Shown in pieces: positions 35,176 through 46,911 of a stretch of 64,000 nt of DNA. Positions within the stretch are counted from its first letter, which is position 1, and every line of letters starts with the position of its first letter. Source of the stretch: Gelatoporia subvermispora B (taxonomy: Eukaryota > Basidiomycota > Agaricomycetes > Polyporales > Gelatoporiaceae); contig KB445808.1 in NCBI GenBank assembly GCA_000320605.2, positions 434,001 through 498,000 on the forward strand. The letters run 5' to 3'. The notes beneath the pieces are model-generated. The model searched no databases and had not been told where the DNA came from. It saw nothing but the letters and a program-made list of their open reading frames with translations. Position numbers and translations under genes: made by a program.

Positions 35176-36955
35176 TCATATGTGCTCCTTTCCAATGACT
35201 CCAATTGACTGCATCCGAAGCATTTCCTCTTCGGAAATACCCAGTTTGCCCATCAGTACTTCTCTGTTGTGTTGACCCAACTCTGGACCCTCCCAGCGAG
35301 TCCTAGATTCGCACCCACTTAGGAGCGGGAACACCTTCGACATTTTGACATTCCACCCGCCATCTGCCTTATCTACCCAGACATCTTCTATGACACCTCT
35401 TGCTTTGATCTGTGGATTTTCCATGACCTCCTTGACACTGACTACGCGGCCTGTCGGCACACTGGCAGATTGCAATATGTTCTCTACTTCTTCTGCTGTA
35501 CGCTCTCGGGTCCAAGCAGAGATGGCTTCTTCGATTTCTTCCTGTCGGGCGACACGGTGGTGATTGCGAGCATACTCGGGTCCGATCAAGTCTCGGCGCC
35601 CAATCGCGGCCATCAAGCGATTGTACATCGAGTCGGCGTTTGCGCCGATGACCACATACGATGGTATGTTGGGAGAAGTCGGAGAAGGTTTACAGGGGTA
35701 AGCATTAGTAGGCACAATTCCTGTAACAGAAGAGCCTGATGGTCCGCGAATCTATACAGTAGCCCCATTAGGCTTTCTTCTGAGCTTCTAAGACGACTCG
35801 ACATACCTTTCCCTTCCGGTCATACTCGGGAATTATGCCTTCCATAATATTCAACATGCTGTGTGAGACATTTTATGTCAGATAGAGCTTCTGAGTACAG
35901 CCTCGAGGATATATACCTTTCCATGATACTAGCATCTATAATTTTGCCAGTCCCGCTTCGTCCTTCGGCCTCTTGTGTCTTCCTGGAAAGTAGGGCCAAG
36001 ACCTTTAGATGTGAAAATTTATCTCCGCAGTTCGAGTAATCTGTCATTCAGACTCACGGTACCAAATGCAGCATGCAAGCCTGCTACAGAATCACCGAGA
36101 CTGAAATTCGGACGAATGGGTTCGCCGGACAAAGCGCCTGTTTCTGGGTCTGGAATGCCGTTGATGTAACGGAATCCAGATTCTGCTTCGCAGACAGACG
36201 CATATCCAGGGCGGTGAGCCCAGGGACCCGTCTGACCGTACCCGCTGACACGAGTGAAGATTAATGAAGGATTCAGCTTGTGAAGGTCAGCTGGTCCGAG
36301 GCCCCATTGCTCGATGGCTGATTGTTCGGGAATAAGCTCCGGCCTCCTATGAACAGTTCCCTACTACACTTACTTCCAGGTTTGAAATTCTCTAACAAGA
36401 CGTCACTCTTGAGTGCTAGCCTGCGGACGAGTCTTCCAGGAAATTCAGCGCAGGCGCCAATGCGGGACAGAGGCGGAAGCGAGAACGCACTCTCTGCCTT
36501 CCTCCTTCCGGAGGTCTATTGTCACGCTCTTTTTGTTACGGGCGATGCTCCTCCACCATGGGCTGACACCATCGACATCGAGCTCCCTGAGAGAGCGGAG
36601 GAGGTCGCCAACAACCGGTGGCTCGACTTTGATGACCTCGGCACCAAAATGCCTTGACATCAGGTTAGACAGCATTCTCAGTGACTCCTTCAGCGGAATC
36701 TCCTTCTGTTTCTGAGAAGGGCGTTCGGAAATTGTATTCAACTGACCCCAGTAATTGTCCACAGAATGGGCCGGCAATGATTTGGCCAATTTCCAGCACG
36801 CGTATTCCCGATAGTGGGAGATGCGTTGTGTCCAGTGCCACGCCGTCGGGAGCATTCGTTCTGATACTACCGTGGTCACAACCCGTTCCAGCTTCAGCTA
36901 GTGCTCGCGCCGCATCAACAGTATACCAAGCTTACCAGCGCACCGATACGAGCAT
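35176..36955 (-). CDS. Family III CoA-transferase (CaiB/BaiF type), copy B; 5' end unresolved
   Basis: Exons that are clear (minus): 36747-about 36871, 36491-36652, 36374-36432, 36058-36317, 35917-36002, 35807-35858, 35176-35751. Exon lengths 162, 59, 260, 86 and 52 equal those of copy A. Seen: LPLSGIRVLEIGQIIAGPFCGQLLG, SIARNKKSVTIDL, SDVLLENFKPGT, GYGQTGPWAHRPGY, SLGDSVAGLHAAFG. Where copy A has its start Met, copy B reads Asp, and no in-frame ATG lies between the upstream TAA and the conserved domain. A possible solution is a short first exon starting at 36955 joined by a ~70-bp intron to 36866; otherwise the start is lost. Apart from the start the reading frame is intact. Same likely chemistry as copy A. 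Confidence 0.8.
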
Positions 36956-37339
36956 CCGAGGTCGTTCTACCTGGGCGAAAGTGCCAGGCAAATGCCGCGG
37001 CCACCTACGCAACATTGGATCCGATATGCCGTGTTCCAGCTCACAGTACCCGAGGGTGGGATCGTCGAGATCGTCGAGGACGAGGACGTCTCACCGGCTT
37101 CTCATCGTTATTCAACCTCACAACACCGGTAGCATACGGGCCGGGCGGCCCATGAATCTGTGTTCCGGGTTTAGTGTTGGCGACACCATCTTCATTCACA
37201 CAAGAATCTGCTCTCCGTGACAGCGTAGGGATGGTCATAGAAAAGCACGCTGCGTCATTCGAATTGGGGAGCACATTTACCGCGATACATTATGTTAGAT
37301 AGCGATACGTTCTAACGGCCAGATCGAACTGCAGGGGAT
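36956..37339. other. Intergenic region
   Basis: About 380 bases between CoA-transferase copy B and the lactonase gene, both leftward. A 77-codon minus ORF (37041-37274) has no recognised motif. Confidence 0.4.
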
Positions 37340-38503
37340 CTATACCCACAGGAAGCCCGTCGGGGCGGCGACCTCAACGCTTGCAATCTCCTTGAGACCC
37401 TTGCCCCCATCTGTGCGTTCGAATACCTTCACACCAGGCCCGTGTGCGCCACCCGCCACGAGCCATCGGTCGTCTGGGCCGCCGAAAGCCATTCCACGCA
37501 GATGATGCAGGCCTGTCCGCACTTCCGCGACCAACTCCAGCTTCTCTGACTTGGAGACGTTGAAGATCGCGATAGTGTCGCCCTCAGGGGAAGGGTCGTT
37601 CCTGTTCGAGACGTATAGATATGGCGTAGGGTACTGTGAGTTTGGCTTGGGTACAAGGATCTCGGCTGCGAGCATGTCGGGAGAGGGCGCGGGCGCGCTC
37701 ATGGTCGAGACGCAAGTGATGAAGGTAGGTTCCGCGGGTCGCGGGGGTAGGTAGTGTGCGGCGACTTCGCTGGATAGCTCGAGGAGCGTGTACAATACGC
37801 CGTCTGCGTTGCATATGTCAGTTAGGTTAGTCGATAGATCATAACGCCAATATGCATGGACGCACTATAGAATGCTACGTGGCGTGGTCCTCCGCCCGCC
37901 TTGTACTGGATGTCACCCGCCAGGACCCATCCGCCCACTTCCTTCATCAGCCGATGCGTCTTGTCTGTACCCAAGTCCGGTACAAACAGCTCATTGAGGC
38001 TTGAGATCCAGGCTACCTGGTGTGGGTGCGACATGGTCTGCCGCACCCTGTCCGGGCCCTCGCCCGTGAACTGTTGGACCACGGTGGTCGTCTCTTGCAG
38101 GTAAGGCGCATCAGAAGCCAAAGGAATAGCGGCAACACAGCCCGAGGAATACTGTGAAGCGTCAAGGCATGCGACGTTTAGGCTGCAGAAACAGCTCACT
38201 GACGTTTCCAATGACTAGCTCATCACCCAAGGGCAGGATCGTGCACGGGTCTGATCCTCCACTGGTCTTCCGTCCAGCCACCTTGCCCCGCCAGTCCCTG
38301 TCAAATTTCACAGCTACAATCTCGCCATCTGCCTGCTCGATTCCGGCCAAGATAACAGACGGATCCCCGGGATGACGCTCGATCCAAGATGGATGATATC
38401 CAACGGTGACAGACGAGGCGAGCGTTAACGAAGAGATGTCAGGGTCAAACGCCAAAGTATAGATTTCATTGCTGTACGACCCGACGAGGATGTGGTAGAC
38501 CAT
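37340..38503 (-). CDS. Lactonase family protein, seven-bladed beta-propeller (6-phosphogluconolactonase-like)
   Basis: Three exons (minus): 38204-38503, 37866-38151, 37340-37803; 349 residues. Family PF10282 members hydrolyse 6-phosphogluconolactone or, in fungi, other lactones such as muconolactone. Seen: MVYHILVGSYSNEIYTLAFDP at the start, GYHPSWIERHPGDPSVILAG, LVIGNYSSGCVAAIPL across intron 1, SHPHQVAWISSLNELFVPDLGTDK, GGGPRHVAFYNGVLYTLLELSSEVA across intron 2, YLYVSNRNDPSPEGDTIAIF and LRGMAFGGPDDRWLVAGG. The start is the first ATG before the first blade. No signal peptide, so cytosolic. Intact. Confidence 0.88.
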
Positions 38504-40330
38504 GTTGACGCGATGCAAGATGGTTTGCCGCTATGTCCAGCCGTATGTCTTATCAGCAGATAGGCACTACTGTCGTAATACCTGCACAGCTCAAGAAGCT
38601 CTTAAATAGCTATGCGTGATTGTCCGAGATATGTCCGCCGTCGCTATCGATGACGGCGTCGCAGTTGCGCAGGACGTAGAGCGCAGGAGCAGTAACATCG
38701 AGGGCAGACGTTCGAACGACGTGTACAGGTTCGTCGTATTGAGCTCAGACAGACATTCCAACAGGGAAGCCCCCCTACGCGAGCTTCCTGCCGCCACCGA
38801 AGATACCCCATTAGTCTACCGTACAGACCAGTTAATGTGTGCTACTAATGTTGAACGTATGGAACATCCGCCTTGAGTGACTACAGGTTCGGTTTCACCT
38901 CGTTTCCTCCGGTTTCGTGAGGCCGCGAGCAAGACGACTCCGCTTTTCGGACGGAGACCGACATTTCACCGTAAACTGACCCCTGGAGAGGTCTAAGGCC
39001 TAGCATATCAACACATCGACGAGGTGGGAAAGGGTGACGGTGAATCAGAAGCAGGAAGCATAGTTGAGACTGACGTTGAAGTGCCTGGCAGATAGTTCTG
39101 TGGTATACTTGGTGATCACCGTCAGAAGCCGCGATATTATAAGGCACAGACCCTCAACTTCTGTCAGTGAGAATACCAATGGAGTAAAAAAGCTTACACG
39201 ACAGACCATCGGAGTTCACTACGGCGGTCGTTTGAGAGCGCAATTTCGAGGGCATGTCGTAAGCACCGTTGCATTGCACCAGAGTAATGCCTTTCCACCG
39301 ATCCGAAGGGGCTGACGATGTATCTTGCCTATACGTCGGATCAGGGATGCGAAAGAAAGCATCACCCAGGCGAGCGGTCAAGTGTCGAGGCGCCGGTTAC
39401 GGACCTTCATGTGCTGGAACACCACCTAGTCGGCGATATTCATCCGCCAGACGGCCAGAGTCAACCAGGAGCATGTCTGCGAGCACAGGGACGACATCAG
39501 CTTCAAACTCATATTGACAAATGTTTGATTAACAGGTTGGGTGATACAAGAGACGGAGATGATTTTCCGTTTCAAGGACATGCAGGATAGCACGCGAAGG
39601 ACCATCATGACGCACGCAAGGATGCATGCTCGGAACGACTTTCTCGTCGGCTTTTCAAGAGACAGAGAGACCCCATAGTAGTCCATGAATGTTTTCAAGG
39701 GGTAACACGAAGTGTCAAAAACGCTGTAGCTGGCCAGACAGAGCTCGTAGACGTTCCGCGCCGACTGACTGAAGTTTGAACGACTATGGCTGCGAGGGCA
39801 TTGCTTCCGGGTTCCAGCGGATATCTCTGCCAGTTACACATCACGGAAGCATCGAAACGCAGATTCAACTACGTATCAGAGGGCTTGTGACAGTGTAGAT
39901 CTTTCCATAGCGTTGGACTTCTTCTTCGTCGTCGTCGAGGAGGGTAGGCGGACTTGGTTTCTCGGAGCGCCCTCCGTCGGCCGTTTTCGAGTGGGCGCGA
40001 GATTCGATTAGATGCAGCTTCAACAAGATAAGATAAAAGACGGCATGGCGTGGCATTGCGGCATTACGAGGCTATGCCTGGCTATGTTTTCCATTCCACT
40101 TCCAGCTACACCAATAGGCTACCCAGGAATTCACGCACCTTAGCAGAGGATATGTAGAATTCGGGGGCGCAGCGTTAAATGGCAGCGGCCAGACATGCGC
40201 AGCCCTGCGGCAGAGTCGAGCGTCTGACGCCGTATGAGACCTACGCCGCAGCAGCTTGAGTCGATTGACCTCTTTTCTTTTCGAGCCATTGTGCTAAATT
40301 CCTCATTCTACTGTTTCTTCCAACTTGTCC
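38504..40330. other. Intergenic region with unassigned minus-strand coding-like pieces
   Basis: About 1.8 kb. On the minus strand, pieces with protein-like composition can be read: DVVPVLADMLLVDSGRLADE followed by YRRLGGVPAHE (about 39510-39410), RIPDPTYRQDTSSAPSDRW (about 39350-39290) and LLDDDEEEVQRYGKIYTV (about 39930-39880). A 47-bp GT-AG intron before the first piece is possible. I cannot join them into one gene or name a family. Confidence 0.3.
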
Positions 40331-41521
40331 ATGATTGTGGAGAAAGGGGACCGCTTGGATGACCCAGTACCGGTTGGAGACGCGCCGCCCTCATACGAGA
40401 CTGCGGTCCTCTCATTCCGAGACGAAAAGACTCAGGCAACATCGCAATCTACATCCCTCGCCTCACCCACGTCCGTAACGCGAGAGCATGCGTATCCGCC
40501 GCCCACAGTACCATCTGGAAGCAAGCAACCGAAGCGTACCTCAGGGTGGTTCATCTTCGACCGTGTCCAACAAGCCCGCACGGCGCAGCAAGTCAAGGTA
40601 ACCGTCGTAAGCCTCATCCGCGATGTTGTCAAACAGGCCGAGGTCGGAGCCTTTAGCACCATCCTGCAAAACTGCGCCGAGACATGCAAGACGTATAACA
40701 TTGACTTTGGCGCGCTCCTCTGCGAACAGTCGATCGAGGGGCACTCGCCCATATACTGGGCAATCATCAAACGCTCATCCGAGCCCACATCATCCACTTC
40801 CCCCGGTGGCAGGAATGAATCCAAACTCGTTGAGACGTTGCTGCGCCTGGCAGCTCCCTTCAATGATACGGCGCTGTCGGAAATCCGGCTTGCTTGTCTG
40901 CAAAATTCGGATCAGATACTATTCCAGAGATTGAAGCCGTTGTTTACGCGACTGTCTGGCCCGGAGGATATACTGCTGGGAGGGACGCATCCACCGGACG
41001 ACATTGAGGTGGAAGAAAAGAGGGGGCAAGAGGGGGCGTTCATTGCACGTTTCAAGATCGCCATGTTCCAGAAGCGCATGAACATCTCTCAGGATGTGAA
41101 GCTTGAGTTCATCGCACGAGGTGTGTGTACACGACTGCGGTGGCCAGCCCAGACTCACGTACATCCCGCAGGACGCCTGTGGATGCTGCGGTTCATCGTA
41201 GTGAGAGGCACTTCGGATAGGCGGACTGGGGTACATTGGCAGAGACCGGGTACTTGGGCGGTCACGCTCTCCTTGCTCGAGCACAGTTCTCCCACAGCGC
41301 TGGACTCAAGGCTCTTGATTGAGGAACCCGAACATCCCGTCATCCCTCCCTCTCCCTCCTCGCCTACAGCTCGCGCTGGGCGAACAACGCCGAAACCGAC
41401 TATCTCGCTCCGGCTGAAATCCTCCTCGCATCTGGCACCACAGGGGCCGCCCCAACATGGAGACGTCATCGTTGTTCCCCTGTCCGACAGTCTCATGGCC
41501 CAGAGTCTGCAGTATGCGTGA
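40331..41521 (+). CDS. Unrecognised protein with N-terminal PPxY motif
   Basis: A continuous frame of 396 residues, or 379 if the 51-bp GTGTGT...CCGCAG segment starting near 41121 is spliced; its length is a multiple of three, so both forms are in frame. I do not recognise the family. Visible: a PPSY motif at residues 19-22 (WW-domain ligand, as for Rsp5-type ubiquitin ligases), a Ser/Thr/Pro-rich disordered stretch to about 75, then a folded-looking domain starting SGWFIFDRVQQARTAQQVKV and including CAETCKTYNIDFGALLCEQS and EGHSPIYWAI, and a Pro/Ser/Arg-rich tail. No membrane segment or signal peptide. Start: ATG at 40331, the first in frame. Confidence 0.65.
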   Translation: MIVEKGDRLDDPVPVGDAPPSYETAVLSFRDEKTQATSQSTSLASPTSVTREHAYPPPTVPSGSKQPKRTSGWFIFDRVQQARTAQQVKVTVVSLIRDVVKQAEVGAFSTILQNCAETCKTYNIDFGALLCEQSIEGHSPIYWAIIKRSSEPTSSTSPGGRNESKLVETLLRLAAPFNDTALSEIRLACLQNSDQILFQRLKPLFTRLSGPEDILLGGTHPPDDIEVEEKRGQEGAFIARFKIAMFQKRMNISQDVKLEFIARGVCTRLRWPAQTHVHPAGRLWMLRFIVVRGTSDRRTGVHWQRPGTWAVTLSLLEHSSPTALDSRLLIEEPEHPVIPPSPSSPTARAGRTTPKPTISLRLKSSSHLAPQGPPQHGDVIVVPLSDSLMAQSLQYA

Positions 41522-42499
41522 GCCTTGATCCTTCAGTGCCCATACGTGCTGGATGCTGACCAGTACCTGACATATTGTCAGGGACTGCTCGTACATTGAC
41601 AGGGATGGCACCCTTCGGGGACGACTGGAAGCATCTCTGAGCCCACCAGGAGAGAACTGTGTCATCTGCTGATCGCATTCGTTATTCCATTTGTCATGAA
41701 TCCTCATCAGGTTTTCTATTGCGTCCACTAGTAATATGTTCCAAGTATGTACAATAGTCCTATACCAGACTGTACGATAGTGTTTTGACGGCGAGCGACT
41801 GCGAGGATCAAACATGTTCCTCGTTGTGCTCATCGCCACAATTGCGATGTATGACTGCGAAACTACACGTGTGTACGTGGAGTGGGTCTATGCTACGAGC
41901 TGTGCAGGGACCACAGACTACAAGCTCAGGCGTCACGTATCAGCCTGGCTGAGAGCTTGGAGTGCGCGAAGCATCGGGTGGCATATCCGAAGAGCTATTA
42001 CTTCGTCCATGTCAGTAACACTACATGAGCGGTTGTAGCGGATACCCACTGTATAACAACCGCCATCTCGATCGCCTCTGGTGTCGTGGGTGCCTGATTT
42101 GGCCCCCGACGCCAGAAACCCCAGGAGCCATCCGAGCTCGCCATGCTCTTGCGCATGCGTGCGGTGCTACGTTATATGCGCACTGAATAGATCAGCTAGG
42201 CAGGAGAGAGAGAAATTACGTACAAAGCGGATATTATGATGGTGAATGTCACCGGAAAGGTGTCCAAGTCGGGCCCGAGGTCTTCAGCTACGCGCCATGC
42301 ACTTACCACCCTAACGATTCCGTCAGATCTTACTTTGTGCGGATTCTCGAAATTTTCTTTACGTTACGATGTCTGAGAGAAGTCGTTTCCGAAGGTTAGT
42401 GAATGGCAAATTAGACGAAGAATGACAAGGGCAGCCTCGTACATGCAGCGAAGCCAGTGATCTGGGGGGAACGAATAAGTGATATTGACGATGCAGCAG
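41522..42499. other. Region without supported gene
   Basis: About 980 bases; only short ORFs on both strands. Nothing recognisable. Confidence 0.4.
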
Positions 42500-44062
42500 A
42501 GCTAGCGACCTATACCTCTCTGAAATGGTCTGGATAGGATTAGATCAATAGCACAGTTAGCACGAGATGGTAAAGACCTACGGGTTGGATCGGAGATAGT
42601 GAGCTGTAGCACCTGGAGATCGCATGTCGAGAATAGAGCTTGGATCTATGGTCTAGAATTGTCCATGGACCATCACTTACCAGGGTCAACAACCAGAACA
42701 AGAATACCAACGTCAGGTAAAGGAATCCGCATCGGTGAAAGAAATAGAGTAAGTCTAGGTGAGGGTAATCGGTTCCGGCTCCATGGAGAAGCTGCTGCAC
42801 GGTGGCGTGTCGACGGTCGCGTATCACTGCATAAAAGCCAGCTACAAGAGCAAGAAGCGACTGCGCTATAACTGTAAATAAATTGATAGGTTTGCTCGGA
42901 CTATATCCCAAAGGCGAAGGGGACGAACGTTGTATAACCAGGGTCAGTTTGAAGGAAGTATTTAGCCACGCCCCGGTGATTTGTGAGATAGCTGTGGACG
43001 TTTCAGTGATAAAACATAAGTTCGCAGAGAGGAATCCGTACCAGCTACAGCGAGAACGTGCAAAGAGGCTTGTAACACAGTGACAAGACCTAAGATATAT
43101 CCACCACATAAAGCAGAGCTGAAGCATTGTAAGCACCCGTTGATAAACTAATCAGAATTGCTGACATACACTCGAAAAGTCAAGATCTGGAACGCCGACG
43201 AAATGGATACAATAGAGAGGGCCTGATGATCTCCGCTTATAAAATCAACTGCAGAGGACCTGTCTTAGCTAGTCACCTGAGACACGTAATTAAGAGTCTA
43301 TGCATAACCAGTTCAGTCAAGACATTGGCAGATTAGATGGATCTGAAGTGAGGACTCACCTGGTATAGATGCACGTCTAGCGCGATCCAGTAGACCAGCA
43401 TGATGACAATTCGAACAAAAGATGTATAACGACAGTAGAGGCAAAGCAATGTTCCTATTCGACAAAGTCCACCCCGCCGAATGAGGTTGATGTCTGAGGG
43501 AACACGTCTGAGCACTTCCCACCTGCCAAAATTGATTTTAGTATGACGGAAGCACATTACAAGAGCAACGAACAATCCAATCCCACCCATGATATCACAG
43601 GCTATCTGAACGATCCCTTCGAGTCGTAAACACCGCATGAGTACAGCAAATGACACCGGTTGAATGTGGTCACTCACTAAGTTGTTCCCGTGCAGCGACC
43701 TCTGCTGTGTTCCTCCACTTGTGCATTTGCAATTTACAACGCTGACACGAGCTCGCAGAAAATCGTCTTTGAAGGCACTATCAACCCGGATTATGACCAG
43801 GAGCCATGCAGACCACAAGTCGTTCGAGCCCGTGTCAATGATCACGAATAGTCTGGGTGCAAAATAGAGGTGACTACGAGCAACAAGAAGGAACATTCAT
43901 ATTTAACGCGGCCTTTACGTGTTTAGGCAAAGTCCTAGCGAGCCTGAGATTCTGACCTGGAACTGTCACCCGCGGGTTTACAATGCGAACGTCATCAGGT
44001 TCAGCTAAGCGGATGAGGTCCTTCCCTTCTTCCGCTTTCGGCGTTGATGCGGGGTTGCCCAT
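42500..44062 (-). pseudogene. Relic of a multi-spanning membrane protein
   Basis: Minus-strand pieces in order: MGNPASTPKAEEGKDLIRLA (from 44062), GIGLFVALVMCF and KINFGRWEVLRRVPSDI (about 43600-43480), RIGTLLCLYCRYTSFVRIVI (about 43460-43400), HQALSIVSISSAFQILTFRV joined by a good 51-bp intron (43119-43169) to SALCGGYILGLVTVLQASL (about 43118-43060), then, in a different frame, NLCFITETSTAISQIT (about 43030-42980) and a later span beginning IAQSLLALVAGFYAVIRD (about 42870). The hydrophobic pattern resembles basidiomycete small seven-span proteins. The frame change near 43040 with no intron signal suggests it is broken. Exact exons and function are uncertain. Confidence 0.35.
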
Positions 44063-44675
44063 TGATACACTTGCTTGCGTCTTGAAAAATCGTTAAATAA
44101 CCATGTGGCCTGTCTCACTATGCCGTGAAGTAGGCAATGGTAACGACTGCACCCGCATCACTTGCAATACATCAGCAAAATATCATTTCTGCTTTTGCCA
44201 CTTTTACGCCTTTTTTGGTCGGTAAGCGCCCCAAAAGCGAGAAAAGTACGAAAATCCCAGTCCCATTGAACTGGGATTTTCCCGCTTTCCCTGCTTTGGG
44301 CTACCAAAGCAGGAAAAGCAGCGCCAAAGCAAATGTGAGAATTTCCTGATGTACAGCGCTAGCCAATTTTGGGAACACGGTAACTGCACACCGGTTCCGC
44401 CGAAAACGAGCTAAATCGAAGCGTGGTCGGTTGGAGCAGCATCTCCGCCAACGGTCATGCATTCATGGTCGAGATTCGTCGAGGCAGTAGTGTTAGCGTC
44501 GAGCATCGATGCGAGCCTGCCTGCTACCCAGTAGGCGCTCAGGCCCGAGGCCGATTGCCGGCCCAACAGGACAACTGCGTTGAAGCACGCGGATGGCCGC
44601 CCACCATATTCATATTCCCAGACATACGTATATTACGAGGACAAGCACCCTGGTTGATCAACCACGCACGGTGAA
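44063..44675. other. Intergenic region with tandem hairpins
   Basis: About 610 bases between the membrane-protein relic and the first P450. The only notable structure is a pair of strong hairpins at 44250-44319, listed separately. Confidence 0.5.
44250..44319. repeat. Two adjacent strong hairpins
   Basis: Hairpin 1: 44250-44261 pairs with 44270-44281 (GAAAATCCCAGT with ACTGGGATTTTC, 12 of 12, loop CCCATTGA). Hairpin 2: 44284-44299 pairs with 44304-44319 (15 of 16, loop GCTA). Only two bases separate them. Flanking AAAGC/GCGCC words repeat around them. The arrangement may be a small foldback element or a cruciform; there is no coding. Confidence 0.75.
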
Positions 44676-46911
44676 TCATTGCCGTGTGACAAGAGACACA
44701 CTCAGTGGCAGCTGCACTCCTTTCTCGGTCTCTCCAGACAGCATCGGCAGCATAGTACTCGAAGCTTCTCGTCGGACTCTCTGGGTATCGTCGCTGGGGC
44801 TGAATTCAAACGTGGACACGAGTTCGACCAAGAACGCTTGCATCTCATAGATGCTGGAGCGTTCCGGGAAATGCATCGTGAGCACAATGGACCATACGGT
44901 TATATTGGATCAAATAACTTACGCAAATCGCCAGCCTATGCAGCCCCTCACGCCTCCGGCAAAAGTCAAGCTGGATACGCAGTTACAGCAGATGATCATG
45001 ATAGATGTAGTTACTCACAGGTTACTGTAGACGCCTATATTATTCTTCTCCATAATTTGCGTGTTCATCCAGCGCTGTGGATTGAACGAATGAGCATCTT
45101 CCCCCCAGACGTTAACATCCCTATGCAACCTGGTGAGAAACTTGGGAGAAGGTTACACAGTAGATAATTGACCTGTTGTATGCGGCAATTGATAAAACAA
45201 CTCTGGTGCCCATTGGAATTAGGACTTCGGTCATGGCCTTGCCTGACAATGTCTCGACGGGTCTGGACAAGGGAAGAGCGATATCTCTAGTGGTCTGCCT
45301 GTGGTTGTGATACACAGCAGGATGGAAGCGAAGGACTTCACGCAAGACCGCTTGCAAGTATTGCATAGAGTCCAGGTCCGAGACCGTAAAATTCGTCTCC
45401 CCTCGAGAGCGAATGATGCTCTTCTGTGCCCATATTTCAGCACGCAGCTGCGACTGGATCTCGGGACGTTTCGCGAGCTCCAAAAGGGTCCAACTCAGTG
45501 TAGTAGAGGTAGTTTCTTGTCCAGCCAGCATAACCGTACTTCGTCGATTTGTTAATTTGCGAACCGGGAATAACTACATTCTTGACTCACCGGATCATTG
45601 ATATCATCTCTTCATTTGTGAGCTTCGTCCTCTCGTTTTCTGAAGTATTAGCTTTCACTGTTAATTGGAGTTGCATACTAGTTGGTACTCCCATATATGA
45701 CCATCTATCCAGGCTCACCGAGAAGGCTCATGATATCGCGGCCTGTCTTCTCCTCTAACAAAGCATTCATCTTATCCTCCAAAAGCTGCCGTGCGACTTT
45801 ATGAGCAGCCACCTTGTTTACGCGAGCTTTCTCCAGGCCCTTCCCGGGCAATATATCGTATAGCACCTCTTGTATCCGCATTGGAACATAATGTGCGATG
45901 CTCTGGAAAAAGACCTTGCCCCGTGAAGGCGCCGTGAAGACATCCGCCCTGTTTTGGGTCTATAATATGCCTTTGATAGAGAAGGAGAATCGACGTACAA
46001 GAAATTGAAGTATGCGCCAGCGAGCTCATTGTCGCTATCTTCCAAAGCACCGAATTTGTAGCCGAAGGCAGCTGCCCAATCATGAAACTACTAAAAAGTA
46101 CTCTTCGATTACAAATCGTACCTTCACCGATAGCATCCAGTGTCGCCGCGGAGATCCACTTCGGAATATTCAGGACGCATGCTTCATCAGGAGATTCCGT
46201 CAGCACCTCTCTCCATTTGATGCTGAGCTAGTCAACATGGAATTGAGGTCAGGCCGCAAAGCGCACTTCAAAATTTTACGTACGCGTTCAGCACAGCCCT
46301 GAAACACAGGAAGCAATACCTTCGCTTCTGCGGCTCCAAATGCTGGTAGCATCACTCTCCTCTGCCGCCGATGACCATCACCTAGACGTGCATCAGAACT
46401 GAGCTAGCGATTCTCGCCTGATATCGGGTTATTTACCGTCCGCCCAGGCTATCCCACGATCCCCAACCAGGCGCGATATGACGCGACGTTCAGGCTGCTT
46501 AGCAAAGTCGTATCCCGCTACGTGGTAGGCATACTGCAAGGCTTTTGGATCCGAGATCCACAACATATCTTCCTGTGGACTTACTCAGGTCAAGAATGAA
46601 TGCTGCATGCTGCAGAACGTACCCCGAACGGCGCTTTGAGACGAGCAACACCGCCAAAGCGCCGTTGCCAGTCGAAGTCGATCTCTCCGGCCTGTTCTCG
46701 ATTAACATAGGAAATATGTGGAATGTTGCCTACGATCTCCGGGTGTTAGCCGTAGTCATCTTGTGTGAAACAGGCGATCTTGAAACGTACCAAGTAGGAA
46801 AGACTCAGGCAGTGGCCCCGGAATATCCGGCAGAGATCTTCTAGAGAGATGCCTGTACACCAGGTAGACGAGTGTGACCGCACTCAGGAGAATTGAAAAG
46901 CTCCCATCCAT
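44676..46911 (-). CDS. Cytochrome P450 monooxygenase, copy 1
   Basis: Twelve exons (minus): 46791-46911, 46623-46729, 46437-46572, 46284-46381, 46122-46227, 45999-46071, 45719-45948, 45591-45657, 45173-45538, 45019-45129, 44923-44970, 44676-44853; 546 residues, normal size. Haem-thiolate oxygenase, ER-anchored, needing a P450 reductase. Seen: N-terminal membrane anchor (FSILLSAVTLVYLVYRHLSR) and proline hinge DIPGPLPES, I-helix MLAGQETTST, K-helix E-x-x-R in VLREVLRFHP, and haem loop FAGGVRGCIGWRFA with the cysteine ligand. CYP family not assigned. The other two copies in the window have the same 12-exon plan. No defect seen. Substrate unknown. Confidence 0.92.

Noticed and set aside
43830..43870. 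Minus-strand VIIDTGSNDLW, like the active-site loop of pepsin-type aspartic proteases
   Set aside because: Nothing around it fits the protease family (no second DTG, no flap region) and the surrounding sequence is hydrophobic; probably coincidence within the membrane-protein relic.
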